From: Plumapathes pennacea
Taxonomy: Eukaryota > Cnidaria > Anthozoa > Antipatharia > Myriopathidae
Direction: 5' to 3'
Length of the DNA stretch: 64,000 nucleotides
Assembly (NCBI GenBank): GCA_964036295.1
Contig: OZ038468.1
Coordinates: 1,572,001-1,636,000, forward strand
Under the pieces are notes generated by a model. That model did no database searches, was not told where the DNA came from, and worked only from the letters and a program-made list of their open reading frames with translations. A program made the translations under genes and the position numbers. This document shows, one piece after another, positions 1 to 10,413 of this stretch (position 1 is the first letter of the stretch; each line of letters starts with the position of its first letter).

Positions 1-152
1 GGTAGGTTATAACTGGCCCAGTATCCGTATTCCTTCAGATGATCAGTTACATCTGCGCTCTTGATTTTTCCTGGAAGTTGTTCAAGAACGACTAGAGTTC
101 CTGGCTTCAGGTCTTCACCGGGCGAGAACAGATTATAGTTGAGAATCATCCA
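1..152 (-). CDS. PLBD2: PLBD2 exon 8, cut by the window edge
   Basis: Encodes [15 protein letters not shown] through [10 protein letters not shown] and continues beyond the left edge. The acceptor is TTTGCTAG. Remaining 3' exons are outside the window. Confidence 0.85.
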
Positions 153-2589
153 CTAGCAAATAAACAAGATAAACAGGATAAACAACATAAAATAAGTGAT
201 AAACAGGTGATAATAACCGTGTGAGCAGATTGCAGTTGATAAACATATAAACAAGACGAACAAACAAGATAGCAATCTAAGACATATCTTAAAACATAAG
301 AACATAAGGTACATAAGATTTACAAAAGATATATAAAGACAATATATATATAAGAGAAACGATATTCCAGAAAAAGCTACAAAAGAGTATATAAGACAAA
401 CAAGTTGATAAACAAAACTGAACTATGTCGCTTAGTCTCTGTCTTCAAACAAGCGTCTCAAGGACGTTGGTTACAGAGTTTGTGCAGTTATCGTGTAAGA
501 ATTATTTAGCACATCAGAAGGATAATTTAGCAATGTCTGAGATTGTAAAGGGGAAGTTAGATATTTAAATGATTTATCTACATAACTATTGATTTATGTA
601 ATTGCTAAAAACGATTTTGACGTACCTGATTGTTGTAGCTGTTGTCATAAAAAGCAACACAAAAAAGACAAATATCAGTTTATGGAGCAACTGAGCCTTA
701 CATTTTAATGGAATCCGAAACTCAAAGAAACAATTCCATACATTAATCCAGTACTAAAGGTTATTGCGTTTCTGCAGTTAAGACTTGTATCCATAACTTT
801 TTACAGTTTTTCGTCGGATTGAAACACCTGTAAATATACATGTGTAAAATGTTTGTTAAACTACCCCATAACAAAAAAATGCCAGTATAACACGTTAATA
901 AAAACCTGTCGCACTTTGCTTCTGTAAGTATTATTTATATATACTTTGCTTCTATAAGTATTATTGATGTGGTATTTGCTGATGTCATAAACACCGTGCT
1001 TACGTTCCGCTGTTGTACTCGGAGAAAATCGATGCCCACTCGGTGGCTGTCGTGGCCAGTCGGTTTGCCACAATGTTTCGTATCCACTCCAGCACGATTC
1101 CTACAGGCTGTACGTACTTCCACAGATCCTTGTTGTAATTTTCAATTGTGGTCTCCTGTGAAACCTGGACGAAAAGTACTATTTCACTACTAGTAGTAAC
1201 ACAAGGACAAGGACAAGAGCAGGGACTATAGGAAGGACAAGAATAAGAACGTTACAACAAAAATGGAAGAAAATGGACAAGAACGAGAACGAGGACAATA
1301 AAACGCGAGAAAAGGGCAAAGAAGAAACTCATGGATAAGGGCCAGGACAAGAACTAGAACTAGCACAGGGACAATAGCAATGACAAGGACGTGACAAGAA
1401 AAATGTCAAGAACACGGACAAGAACAAGAACGAGGGCAATAACATTCAAGTTTTTTTAAAGGGCAAAGAAGAAAGGCATGGACAAGGACAAGAATAAGAA
1501 CGTGACATGAAAAATGTCAAGAACACGGACAAGAACAATAACGAGGACAATAACGCTCAAGAAAAGGGCAAAGAAGAAAGGCATGGACACGGGACCAGGA
1601 CCAGGACAAGGACGAGAACAAACAAGAGCAAGAGCTAGAAGTAAGGCAAGGACGAGTTATGAAGTCCATCACTTTTCTTGTCGTTGCATTTTGGGTTCCA
1701 TCAGTTTTACTAAGAGTTTTGGATTAAGCACATTCAGATTCATATGTGACTGCAACAGGAAAAACACACGAGGAAACCCTTTCATTCCCAAGCTCAAAAT
1801 ATAGATTCTCCCAGCCTTATAAGAAGAAAATGTACGAGTGATGTAGTGAGAATTGATTGGCGAATCAGCATTCATCTGAGAAAATTATCAAGTGACAAAT
1901 TCTCCATAGTGAGAGACCAAAAGAGAAAATAGAAGTTGATCAAGTTGTTTCTGATTTTATGATAGATTGGTAATCCTCGTTACCAGGCCGCTGCTGAGCA
2001 TGTAGTAATCATCACCGCTAAGGAGTACACCCGGATAGGACGAGAAGCATTGTTGAGCCGCGGCTACTCCTTCAAAATGGACAAAATCTGAAGAAAACGT
2101 AAGCACCAATTAGTCAGGCAATCAATCAATCCTTCGATCGGCAGTCAGGGCCCGGTTTTTCAAAGCACGATTAGGCTAATCCTGGATTTGGTCTAAACTT
2201 TCTTGTCATTTATAAGCCTGAAAACGTGAAATTTTCGTCCACAACGACTTTCTTGATGACGTTTTAAGCTGGAACAAGCTTTTAAAACCATCTCCACACA
2301 AAACCCTGCAGTTTACTGGCAGAGAGGTCGAGACAAAAAATTCTGTTAATCCTGGATTAGCTTAATCGCCTTTCGAAAAACCGGGCCCAGGTAGTTAGTC
2401 AATCAATCAAGTAAACATTAATCAATCAGGCAATCAAATGAGACCGTTTATATATCGGTAGTCAGACAGTCAATTATACAGTCGGTCAATCAGTCAATCA
2501 ATCGATCGATCAACCATTCATTCGGTCAGTCAGTCAGTCAATCAGTCAATCAATCAGTCAGTCAATTAGTCAGTCAATCATCCAGTCAG

Positions 2590-2628
<39 letters not shown>

Positions 2629-5166
2629 GTCGATCAATCAATCAGTCGATCGGTTAGTCAATCTACCACAATCAAATTGTAGGGTCATTTCGCCATAAGT
2701 TAGTCACTCAATGAACAACAAAAATGACCAGATATTTCTAGTAACCGTGTAGTACCTCCGTTGCGAGAATAGGGGAAGTCGTAAAACTTAAAAATCCTCA
2801 ACATAGTGTCATAACTGCTCCATGTGACGTGTGAAATCAGTAAGTCCTTGTTGCCAGGTAACAATTTAATCAGGGCTGAGCAGGACCCGGTGCCATGGGC
2901 TTTGCGGAGAGTTTTTCGTCCCAGAACTGTTTCTAAGTCAGACAGGTCTCCATCCATCTGTAGCAAACTGCAAAAAGAGAGATAGAGGGAAATAGAGAAC
3001 TAAGAATAGTAAAGATATAAGGCGGAAGATAATAAAGCAATTTAATACATTTTTTTGTTCGAGAGAGACAATGACGATATAAGGTCACCAAGTGCAGAAT
3101 TCACTCATTGCACGGTGCTGCCAGCTTGGATTCAAAGCGGGGCTAACCTGGCACGAAATTCGCCCGACACGAAACAAGAGAGTTTGCTATCGCTCTAAAG
3201 CACCAAGGCGTCTAGAAAAGGGAATGCACACGTTTCATTTTTCACGTTTCACGTTATACGTGCACAAATTCCCAATGTAACCTTCTCAGTAATGCCAGGG
3301 CAGCCTCGTTTTGAAGCTCGGGCCAGTTCCCGTGCGAAGAGCCCATTTGTTCCCAAACAAAACGTTAAGGTAAAAATATAAAGTCTAACGTACAGAAAGC
3401 CAAAATCTGGAATATCAGCGTGACTGGTGTTCTTGTTTTCGTTGTAGCCTTCCTTCAATCCCTCGAGCTGCTGAAGGATCAGACTGACCTATGAAGACAC
3501 AACAACAGTTATAACGAGGATATCCCACTCTGGACAAAAAGTAAGGTATTTTGTTCTCCCGTACTTAACACTACACAGCACATGTATTAAACATTACTCA
3601 TTGTCTAGCTTCTTTTGAGCCATTTTCGAATGCCTGCCGAAATTAATTGCGTGATTGCTTTGGCGCTTTCGCATAGGTCCCAAGTAACGTTTGTCAGCAT
3701 TCTTGGCCAATCAGGAACAAAATCAAAACTGATTGCGACTTCCTCACGCAGGCAAGCAAAAGGCGGTAGCATTTTCTTGCACTGCTTATTTTATGATCTC
3801 TTCCACAAACTGAAACATGATTAATAGAACCAAACAACATAAAGTGCGTCAGACCTGGTACCAATAAGCATCTGTAGGGTTTGACTTTATCTCTGACGTC
3901 ATCCAGGCAAGATTTTCACCAACGAATTGTCCGAGTTTGAAACAGAAATCAGGTTCTTCTGTGCAGTAACTGGCCAGTGTGTTCTGCCAGTGCATGGATA
4001 TCAGGTCTGTTGTCATGGAGCCTTCTAGTTTTCCAGCCGCTCGTGCCTTCACGGCGTCGATTAAGATGGGTGACCCGGTCTTAACTTGAAGGTAAGTCCA
4101 CCTAACAAACAAACAAACAAACAAACAAACAAACAAACAAACAAACAAACAGTTAAAATGTCACAACAATGTTTCATCATTTACTCGGTACTCCTAAGGC
4201 CTGGACACATTCTGGCGGCAACATAGGTCGCGCGCGCGTGTTTTCCAAATGCTGCCCTCGTTTTGCGACGCGCTAAATATTTGTTCCGGACAAAAATTTG
4301 GAAAGAAAAATTGTGTCCGCATTGAACGCAACAATGTTGCTGTACGTTTTGCCAGCCTGGAAACATGGAAGGACACAATGTTGCGGCCACAATGTGTCCT
4401 CGTTTTGCCAGGCCATTAGAGACTGGTGATAATTAGAACCAATTCAGTCGAAGTTGAAAAAGATTTACATTCATGCGTGACGTCGGCGGAAGTTAAAAAA
4501 GACTTCCGGTGAATGAGTGTCGTCAGCGGAATTATCAGCATTTTCTGCGTCATAGCAGCGTACTTGAACTTCGAGTGGAGAAAAACAGAGCGAGACGACA
4601 GTACTTGGGTTCAGCTTTCACTAACTACAAGTGATAACATGTAAAAAACTTTAATTTTCATTCCCTCGCCAGATATTTGATATATCGTAAAAATCAAAAG
4701 GTTCGTCAGACTTTATGTTTACGTGAATGACTCAAGATGCTTCATGTAGTGGCAGTGGGCGTTTCTGCTGTATTTACGTGGCGAAATATTGAAAGAATCG
4801 TTTACCACGCAAACAAAAAACCGCCATTAAAATGCCACCCAGAAAACACTTCCGGTCCAGCTCTCCTTGCATTCCTTCTGCGATGATCCCTTTCACTGTC
4901 ATTCTCTGTTCATATACATGTATAAATTTATGTGTTTTATCATCATTGTGTACTCACCCTGTTTTTAGGTAATTACCCGATTTACGAGCAGCGGCGTATT
5001 CTGGAGGGAAACTCTTCGAATCTCGAGTTCCATAGTTAACGTCCAGTGTTTTGCCGCCATCTTGAGAAACGACGTAACGGTATTCGGACTGTTTATCGGG
5101 CTCACTAACGACAAAAGATAGAAGTAAAATCCAAAGCAAAGCGTGTATTGTGTGCGTCGACGACAT
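1..5166 (-). CDS. PLBD2: Phospholipase B-like 2 (PLBD2), partial multi-exon gene
   Basis: Putative lysosomal N-terminal-nucleophile hydrolase of the phospholipase B-like family; the physiological substrate of the family is not settled. I joined eight minus-strand exons by GT-AG sites with consistent phase: 4958-5166, 3855-4101, 3394-3488, 2756-2967, 1984-2087, 1004-1164, 626-638 and 1-152. They give about 398 codons of a family usually near 590 aa, so the C-terminal third lies left of the window. Visible signatures are a signal peptide at the start, [24 protein letters not shown], the nucleophile region [12 protein letters not shown] (Cys about residue 213), SSYPGV...[36 protein letters not shown] and YWASYNL. 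The segments around [13 protein letters not shown] and YNNQWM fit PLBD2 better than PLBD1. The start is the ATG at 5166 (A at -3); the GTG further upstream is not used. Splicing is inferred, not observed. Confidence 0.9.
626..638 (-). CDS. PLBD2: PLBD2 exon 7: 13-nt microexon
   Basis: Read on the minus strand, CTACAACAATCAG is flanked by an AG acceptor and a GTACGT donor. It completes the Thr codon left by exon 6 and adds Y-N-N-Q before the W-M that opens exon 8, giving the conserved SGTYNNQWM run. Without it, exon 6 to exon 8 is out of frame. It was found by looking for the missing conserved residues. Confidence 0.82.
860..965. repeat. Short direct repeat in PLBD2 intron 6
   Basis: Two adjacent copies of a roughly 27-bp unit (CTTTGCTTCTRTAAGTATTA) at about 915-965, in the intron between exon 6 and the microexon. 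No function is apparent. Confidence 0.5.
1004..1164 (-). CDS. PLBD2: PLBD2 exon 6
   Basis: Encodes [20 protein letters not shown] through EYNSGT. The acceptor after TCCAG restores the family's spacing between SSGL and the TT dipeptide; a second AG nine bases further in would drop three residues. The donor is GTAAGC, phase 2. Confidence 0.85.
1200..1660. repeat. Degenerate ACAAGGACAAGAAC purine-rich repeat
   Basis: Irregular low-complexity tandem repeat of ACAAGGACAAG / AGAACGAG-type words within the PLBD2 intron between exons 5 and 6. The open frame across it reflects composition, not coding. Confidence 0.7.
1826..1945 (-). repeat. Interspersed repeat family S, copy 1
   Basis: Reverse-orientation copy of a repeat marked by TGTAGTGAGAATTGAT and GTGAGAGACCAAAAGAG. 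Other copies lie near 21430, 32175, 34000, 39716, 50868, 52968 and 55198. Confidence 0.5.
1984..2087 (-). CDS. PLBD2: PLBD2 exon 5
   Basis: Encodes [20 protein letters not shown] followed by [14 protein letters not shown]. Acceptor CTTCAG, donor GTAACG; 104 nt, in phase with exons 4 and 6. Confidence 0.85.
2148..2388. mobile_element. MITE with terminal inverted repeats (GGGCCCGG type)
   Basis: The left end GGGCCCGGTTTTTCAAAG and the right end GGGCCCGGTTTTTCGAAAGG (reverse complement) match over about 40 bp, including CTAATCC. It is a non-coding 241-bp element in a PLBD2 intron. No clear target-site duplication is visible. Confidence 0.7.
2400..2680. repeat. (CAATCAGT)-type tetranucleotide repeat
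   Basis: Runs of CAAT and CAGT tetramers, with a pure CAAT stretch near 2590-2630. Simple-sequence repeat in a PLBD2 intron. Confidence 0.85.
2756..2967 (-). CDS. PLBD2: PLBD2 exon 4: nucleophile region
   Basis: Contains GDLSDLE, then [12 protein letters not shown] with the Cys that in this family becomes the N-terminal nucleophile after autocleavage, then [20 protein letters not shown]. Acceptor TTTTTGCAG; the exon ends in phase 1 at a GTACTA donor. Confidence 0.9.
3394..3488 (-). CDS. PLBD2: PLBD2 exon 3
   Basis: Encodes [18 protein letters not shown] and ends in IPDFGFL with a GTACGT donor (phase 2). The join to exon 4 gives [11 protein letters not shown], as expected for the family. Confidence 0.85.
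3855..4101 (-). CDS. PLBD2: PLBD2 exon 2
   Basis: Encodes [10 protein letters not shown] through DAYWYQ, matching the N-terminal chain of the family. The acceptor (TTAG) sits against an AAAC microsatellite. The donor GTCTGA is weak, but the join to exon 3 is in frame and matches the family. Confidence 0.85.
4108..4151. repeat. (AAAC)n microsatellite
   Basis: About 11 tandem AAAC/CAAA units directly upstream of PLBD2 exon 2, so on the minus strand they form a TTTG-rich tract before the acceptor. Confidence 0.9.
4194..4418. mobile_element. MITE family A (GGCCTGG...CCAGGCC), copy 1
   Basis: The ends read AAGGCCTGGACACATT and GTCCTCGTTTTGCCAGGCC. The interior has GGCGGCAACA and GGACACAATGTTGC in inverted arrangement. 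Related copies are at 16383-16592 and 53844-54109. Confidence 0.7.
4958..5166 (-). CDS. PLBD2: PLBD2 exon 1: signal peptide and N-terminus
   Basis: Begins [20 protein letters not shown], a typical hydrophobic signal peptide, then a charged mature N-terminus. It ends in phase 2 at a GTGAGT donor. The ATG lies 125 bp from the ATG of the divergent Ly6 gene. Confidence 0.85.
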
Positions 5167-5291
5167 GTTGAATATGGCCACACAGTGCTGCGATCATGTG
5201 ATGGACTTGTGACCCTTGATTCCGATCTTGTTCACTAATAAGTTAATAAGTTGTATCAGGGGATCGTAGGATCGTCGAGGTAGCAAAGACA
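5167..5291. promoter_or_regulatory. Divergent intergenic region between PLBD2 and the Ly6 gene
   Basis: Only 125 bp separate the PLBD2 ATG (minus) from the Ly6 ATG (plus). The core promoters and 5' UTRs of both must lie here or within the first exons or introns, so a shared bidirectional promoter is likely. I see no clear TATA box. This is inferred from spacing alone. Confidence 0.5.
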
Positions 5292-5340
5292 ATGAAGTCC
5301 TTGTCGCTGATTTTGATCGCCCTCTTCGCAATTCCTATCG
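5292..5340 (+). CDS. Ly6 gene exon 1: signal peptide
   Basis: ATG plus 15 further codons of hydrophobic signal peptide, ending in phase 1 before GTAATT. It is too short to appear as a long open frame. The join to exon 2 gives ...IPIGQSLKCHYC. Confidence 0.8.
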
Positions 5341-7298
5341 GTAATTATCTGTTTCTTGTTCTTCTTGCGACTGTAGTTCATTCTGATACAAGCCATGAAG
5401 TCGTGTCAACTCTTTTAATCGCTATTACATTCCAACTTCCGTGTTTGCCATAGTCGTATCATTTGCTCTGACGAACAGTTGACCGCTCGAAACATCAACT
5501 TATGCTATATCAACTTTAGGTTTACACATATAGAGGATATTACACGGCGGCGATATGAATTTTATTTTCGAGTTGGTAAAAACTATACTTTACGAACGAG
5601 CGCTTCGCGAGTGAGTGAGTAAAATATTGTTTTTACCACGAGAAAATAAAATCCATATCTTCAAGCCGCCGTGTAATTTTCTTTTTATTATATTAGACAC
5701 GAGTGTTTTACGAGAAATTGTACAAACAACCGTGCAAAAGCGGGAAATGACGCCAACGATATCCTCACGTGAGGATATGGAAAATACGCCACTCGGGTCC
5801 CGGATGTTGTTTCGTATGGATTTTACGCACGGTATATTTTCCAGTAAAACACTCGTGTCTATATAATAAATTTTTATACCTCTACATCGACGCAGAACAA
5901 CTAGTTCTAGCACAGACTAGCATTATATTGTATCTAAGAAGAATCGTTGATGATACATTTAAGTACCAAATTCGCACTTGCCGGTAGTTTCGTACTGGTT
6001 TATCTAATTGCAGTAAATGTAGCTCTGCGGAAAATACGAATTTCCGCCTGTTGCTCTGCCAGGCTTCGCAGTTAGTTAACGGCAAAGTTCATTTTTTGGT
6101 GCATCAGTATACACAGAGTGAAAATTACGCCGTAATTAACGGCGAAGATTTTAGTGCAACACCGTATACAGAGTGAATATTTCGCAGTTAGTTAACGTCG
6201 AAGTTTTTGGTGCATCACTATGTACGGAGTGAATATTTCGCAGTCAGTTAACGTCGAAGTTTTTGGTGCATTCCTGTATACAGAGTGAGTATTTTGCAGT
6301 CAGTTAACGGGAAGTTTTTAGTGCATCACTATACGGAGTGAACATTTCGCAGTTGATTAACGGCGATCTTTTTTCAGTTACACAGCTATTTTTTGCATTT
6401 TTTCTGTACATATAATTAACGTCAAATTTCTCATTTATATATATCTTCCTGTAGACGTTGAAATCTTGGAGGGTAACACAAATAATAGAAGAAAGTGCAT
6501 AGCAGGCATATCTTATTTAGCTTCCATGTTTAGAGGACTCGTTTCCACATTGTGGAAGGATTAGTTAATGTAATAACCTTTGAAAATACACCTAACATTT
6601 TCCAAATAGAATAGAAGAGATTTTATTATTGACAACAATTTTTGAAAACTTGTTTCTTCTCACTTCTAGGCCAGTCACTAAAGTGCCATTATTGCAACAG
6701 CTTTACCTCATGGAAAGACTGCGAAATGAAAGAACAAGTAGTGCAGTGTGCAGAGGAGATGACCAACTGTGCCTTTGGATACTTTTATGGAAAATCTGAA
6801 CAGTACATGAAAGGCTGCAGAAGTACTCACGAATGCGACAGCTACTGCAACACAGCAACAAATCTCCGTGCATGCTATTATCGCTGCTGCACTGGCGACT
6901 TTTGCAATTATGGCAGTAACCCCAACATCTCTATGGGCCCTATTGTACCTCCATTTACCTGCTACAAGTGTCATTCGAATTCAATGCCCAGGTGTGAAAT
7001 GAAAATCGAAGTAGTGTGTCCACGTGGTGAACGCACGTGTATGGAGGGAACTGTGACAGATGCGTACGGGTCTACAGAGTACATCATGGGGTGTGTTTCT
7101 GAAAGTGCTTGCCGAAATAAAAAAAAGGTGTGCTCATTCGATCCAGAAAAGAAGTGCGATATCCACTGTTGCAATGAAAAGTTGTGCAGTGGCCTTCTGA
7201 GTGGGGGGCGAATAAGCATTCTTGATAATACATGTGCATTCCTTTGCCTGATTATCAGTGTGTTGGCAATAATGAAAAATTACCCTTTTTGGCAGTAG
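5292..7298 (+). CDS. Two-domain Ly6/uPAR (three-finger) surface protein
   Basis: Two exons, 5292-5340 (signal peptide MKSLSLILIALFAIPIG, phase 1, donor GTAATT) and 6670-7298 (acceptor TTCTAG), give 225 aa. Domain 1 runs from about LKCHYCNS to CCTGDFCN, and domain 2 from FTCYKCHS to CCNEKLCS. Both show the paired-Cys spacing and the CC-x4-C ending of Ly6/uPAR folds. The C-terminus is hydrophobic (CAFLCLIISVLAIM after a small-residue stretch), which suggests a GPI-anchor signal. Domain 2 ends CS instead of the usual CN. The protein is probably extracellular and lipid-anchored; the ligand is unknown. The long reading frame upstream of 6670 is intron read-through. Confidence 0.85.
5529..5872. mobile_element. 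Double-hairpin MITE family B, copy 1
   Basis: In the Ly6 intron. Two consecutive inverted repeats: ACACGGCGGCGATATGAA against TCCATATCTTCAAGCCGCCG, then GACACGAGTGTTTTACGAG against CCAGTAAAACACTCGTGTC. A close copy lies at 36547-36891. Open frames on both strands come from the palindromes. Confidence 0.75.
6067..6370. repeat. About 57-bp tandem repeat in the Ly6 intron
   Basis: Roughly five diverged units, each with GCAGTTAGTTAACG, then GAAGTTTTTGGTGCATCA, then GTATACAGAGTGAATATTT. Non-coding. Confidence 0.8.
6670..7298 (+). CDS. Ly6 gene exon 2: both Ly6 domains and C-terminal signal
   Basis: Cys-rich frame from GQSLKCHYC to the TAG at 7296-7298. Both Ly6 domains sit in a single exon; family members often have an intron inside the domain, so this may reflect intron loss or an intronless duplication. 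Confidence 0.85.
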
Positions 7299-9118
7299 TT
7301 TTATCGTTTTATATGCATCATAATCACTTTATAACCTGATCTGTTATGAAGCCACTAGGACTCCCATGGCTTTCTGCTCACTATGACGTGCCAATTTTAC
7401 AGGGTTTTGTTATTATTATTGTTATTTGTATTAGGGAAGTCATTGAAGGAGATTGTCAGTATAGCGTTCAACTTTCTGGATGGAGGTTACAGTTTTTCAT
7501 CTTTTGCTCAAAGTGTTAATCTTCTGTACCAACTTCAAAAACTGCTGGTGAAACTTGAAAGCCCATTCACAACTGCAGATGTTTTCGTTGCTCACAATTA
7601 TCATATTGTGTGCCTAACTGTGCGTTATCGCCTTAAATCTACAGTTACAGGTCATTAGAACTGCATTATCTATGGTATTATTGGAATGTCCGTTCAGCAC
7701 AATAAACTCGATGTTTAGTCACTGTGGATTAGCCTTGTTTTGTTTAGTTCGGCTTTGTTTATTAATTTTGAAGTATTAATATCTGAGTGTGCTTTTTACT
7801 AGCGATTATCAAGGAGTTTGTTTTGTTCAGACTTGTATTAAAGTCTCGTTACAAAAGTGACTCCATGAATGTATTCGGTTACGTAGCCGATCAAACACAA
7901 GGGAGTTTAATACACAACGCGGGAGAGGGCGATATTACCACTACATTTGGATATTTGACTCAAAATTATTTTAACACATGTTACTGATGTTACGAAACCA
8001 TGATGTATGAACAGCCGAGATTTATGTCTGACGCGTTAATTCAGAACTCTCCCCCTCCCCCTTTGCCGCTTTTTGCCCGCCGCCTCACGGGGAGGCCTGG
8101 TCGGTTTATGTACAGCGGTCAACCTCGTCCTCAGGTCTTCCGCGTGATAGGCCCTGGGGACGAGGCTGGACAGCGGTTTCATTGCGAAAAACAATATGGC
8201 GGATGTTGATGGTGGGACCAGTAGAGAAGTGTTGGAGAAGACTCCGAAATGCCTACAAATTCAGTTTCTCTTGTCTGAATTATCCCTCTCGCTAAGAGTG
8301 TATCTAGCCCCAGCCAAGATACGAAGCCGGTTCGATGAAGATTTGGAGGAAATTTGTTGACATTTTAAAATATTAACAAGACGAAGGCATGCTGCTGCCA
8401 TCTTCATGGAAATCTGATGTGAAGCGGAGGCCAATGGAAGCAGAAAAAACTAAACAGCCGGTATTGAGATTGCTGCTCCACTACCACAAGAAGGTATGAA
8501 CACTGGAGGTACACAATCGATGCAATAGAACATTTCCTAGATGCCTGTTTCCTCTGTTTCAAGACTAATCCCAGTGTGAAACCTTTGTTAAGGTCGGTAT
8601 ACACGAGGGGACATGTCTCCGCAACAAGTTCCTCGCATTGTGGGACATGTTTCTTCAAGTGTTCACACGGAGGAACTTGTCGCAGCTGCATGTATCGTGG
8701 GAAGTAAAATGACGCTTTCTGATTTGTGTATTTTGATACTGTCCCAAGGGCATGCTGCATGAACAGTCACAAGGAGAGACAATGATTATTTTCCCCTCAT
8801 TTTAAACTTCTCAAACCCCTCAGTTCAAAACTTTGTCTCTGTCACAAAATTTTTGATAAAAGTTGATCGTTCACGTGGGTGGACAAATTTGTATTGCATG
8901 AAAATGTAGACACAAGAACACATTTTTACTGACTCAGAGGCAACAGGCATCTTGGAAATGGCCTATTCACTCAGGTAATCACTTTTTGTGACTACATTGA
9001 CAGTTTATTGATCACTAATATCAATTTATATTTATCTCGCACATACTTTAGACTTCCTGAGTAATATTGGAGGGCCTAGATAGGGGGGCTGCATAACGCT
9101 TAACAGTAAACCCCATCT
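7299..9118. other. Intergenic, no supported gene
   Basis: Ly6 3' flank and unassigned DNA. It holds a short palindrome near 8122-8167 (CCTCGTCC...GGACGAGG) and an unrecognised minus-strand open frame at 8404-8760 without family motifs. I see nothing that supports a gene. Confidence 0.5.
7701..7706 (+). terminator. Candidate poly(A) signal of the Ly6 gene
   Basis: AATAAA about 400 bp after the Ly6 stop codon. It is the first canonical hexamer I noticed downstream; no transcript evidence. Confidence 0.35.
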
Positions 9119-9374
9119 ACAATCCTGGCCAAAAGTCGTGGGACACTTAGCCTTTTATCTAAAAATTATGACACTTTCCCTCTTCCCACCCCCCTCCCCC
9201 CTTGCAATGTTGAATGAATGTGCTCAAAGTGCACTCCCATTAAGCGACATTGTATGGGGGGGAGGGGGAGGACTAAGTTTTGGAAACAGGAGCCGCTTTC
9301 GTTGTTCAACAAGGAGTGGTGGTGAAAACATAGCATTTTTTCAGAGTGTCCCACATACTTTTGGCCAGGATTGT
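9119..9374. mobile_element. Tc1/mariner-type MITE family C, copy 1
   Basis: Ends ACAATCCTGGCCAAAAGT and ACTTTTGGCCAGGATTGT are inverted, with GTGGGACAC / GTGTCCCAC just inside. There is TA at the left flank. It is near-identical to 11117-11372. The TIR style resembles Tc1/mariner derivatives; that assignment is inferred. Confidence 0.75.
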
Positions 9375-10264
9375 CTATAACGCGAGGCATACTAAAAATG
9401 TCCATAACTTCTAGAGGATTTGATGTATTGATGCCAAACTTGAAATAGTTGTTGTTTGTGACCTTGTGTATGTATTCGAGCCAAATTTGCCTAATTAAAA
9501 AACAGTTGGAACATTTTTGTGAATGACGTGCTCGTATTGTATGTGCTGAGGAATATGATTGTGACAGGGTGAAAATTGAAAATTGAACGGTCACAATTAA
9601 ATGCCGGTTTTAACGACTAAAAACTGAGGTTAAAACCTTCAAGTCGATTAATCGTTTATTTTACGATACTCGGATGTCGAAATTAAAAGAAAAACAGCGA
9701 TTCACATGGGAAAAGAAACAATTTCCGCGGAGCAGAGGGCGCTGACCTTATATCATGTCCTCTGTGGCCGACTGTGTGACAGTGCGTCTCGCTGGTTATC
9801 ATTGTGGCGTTTCTGTTTCAGCCCTATTCCCCGGGCTTGTGCGTTTGCATTTCGATCGGGGAGTATGTTTCCCAGCATTAATCCAATTGGCTTTTTGTTT
9901 TGTTTCAAGCATTGCTGGGTTTTCCGCACCAGGCAACGCACACTAAGAGCAAATGTCTGCAGCTCGGCAGACTGGTGACGTCATTCCGCGGCAACAATAA
10001 ACAATTTTCTATTCAAATTTGTAAGTGATACAGATACCAATCTCCTAACGACAAGAAGTAAAGCTACTAGTATAATCTTACATGATACACGTGACATGTG
10101 TACTTTGAGTGACGTCCGAGTTCATGCCGTGACAATACTCGGCCACGATAACGTCAATTCTCAGTAACAAATACGCGAATAAATCGGATTTTACAGCACT
10201 TCCTCAGAAAAGAACGTTCGAACTACTTTGCCCACTGTAGATACATTAACATATCATACTGGCC

Positions 10265-10375
10265 GGTATATTTGACCAGCCGAAGCATGATTTTCAACAG
10301 TTCTCACCTTGACCGTTAATAAAAATCAAAATCTATTTATAATCTTATAGCTGTAAGTGGGTGAGAACTGTTGAA
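10265..10375. repeat. Short inverted repeat
   Basis: TTTTCAACAGTTCTCACC near 10291 is mirrored by GGTGAGAACTGTTGAAAA near 10360. It lies inside the 9375-11116 element; meaning unknown. Confidence 0.55.
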
Positions 10376-10413
10376 AACACATCAAAATGGCATGTTTGAA
10401 CAATAAATATCAC

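Noticed and set aside
5167-5181. Five-residue N-terminal extension of PLBD2
   Set aside because: It would need a GTG start; the ATG at 5166 has a good context and begins a clean signal peptide.
8404-8760. 118-codon minus-strand frame with several Cys
   Set aside because: No recognisable motif, and it overlaps GGGACATGT-type inverted words typical of a repeat. Not supported as a gene.
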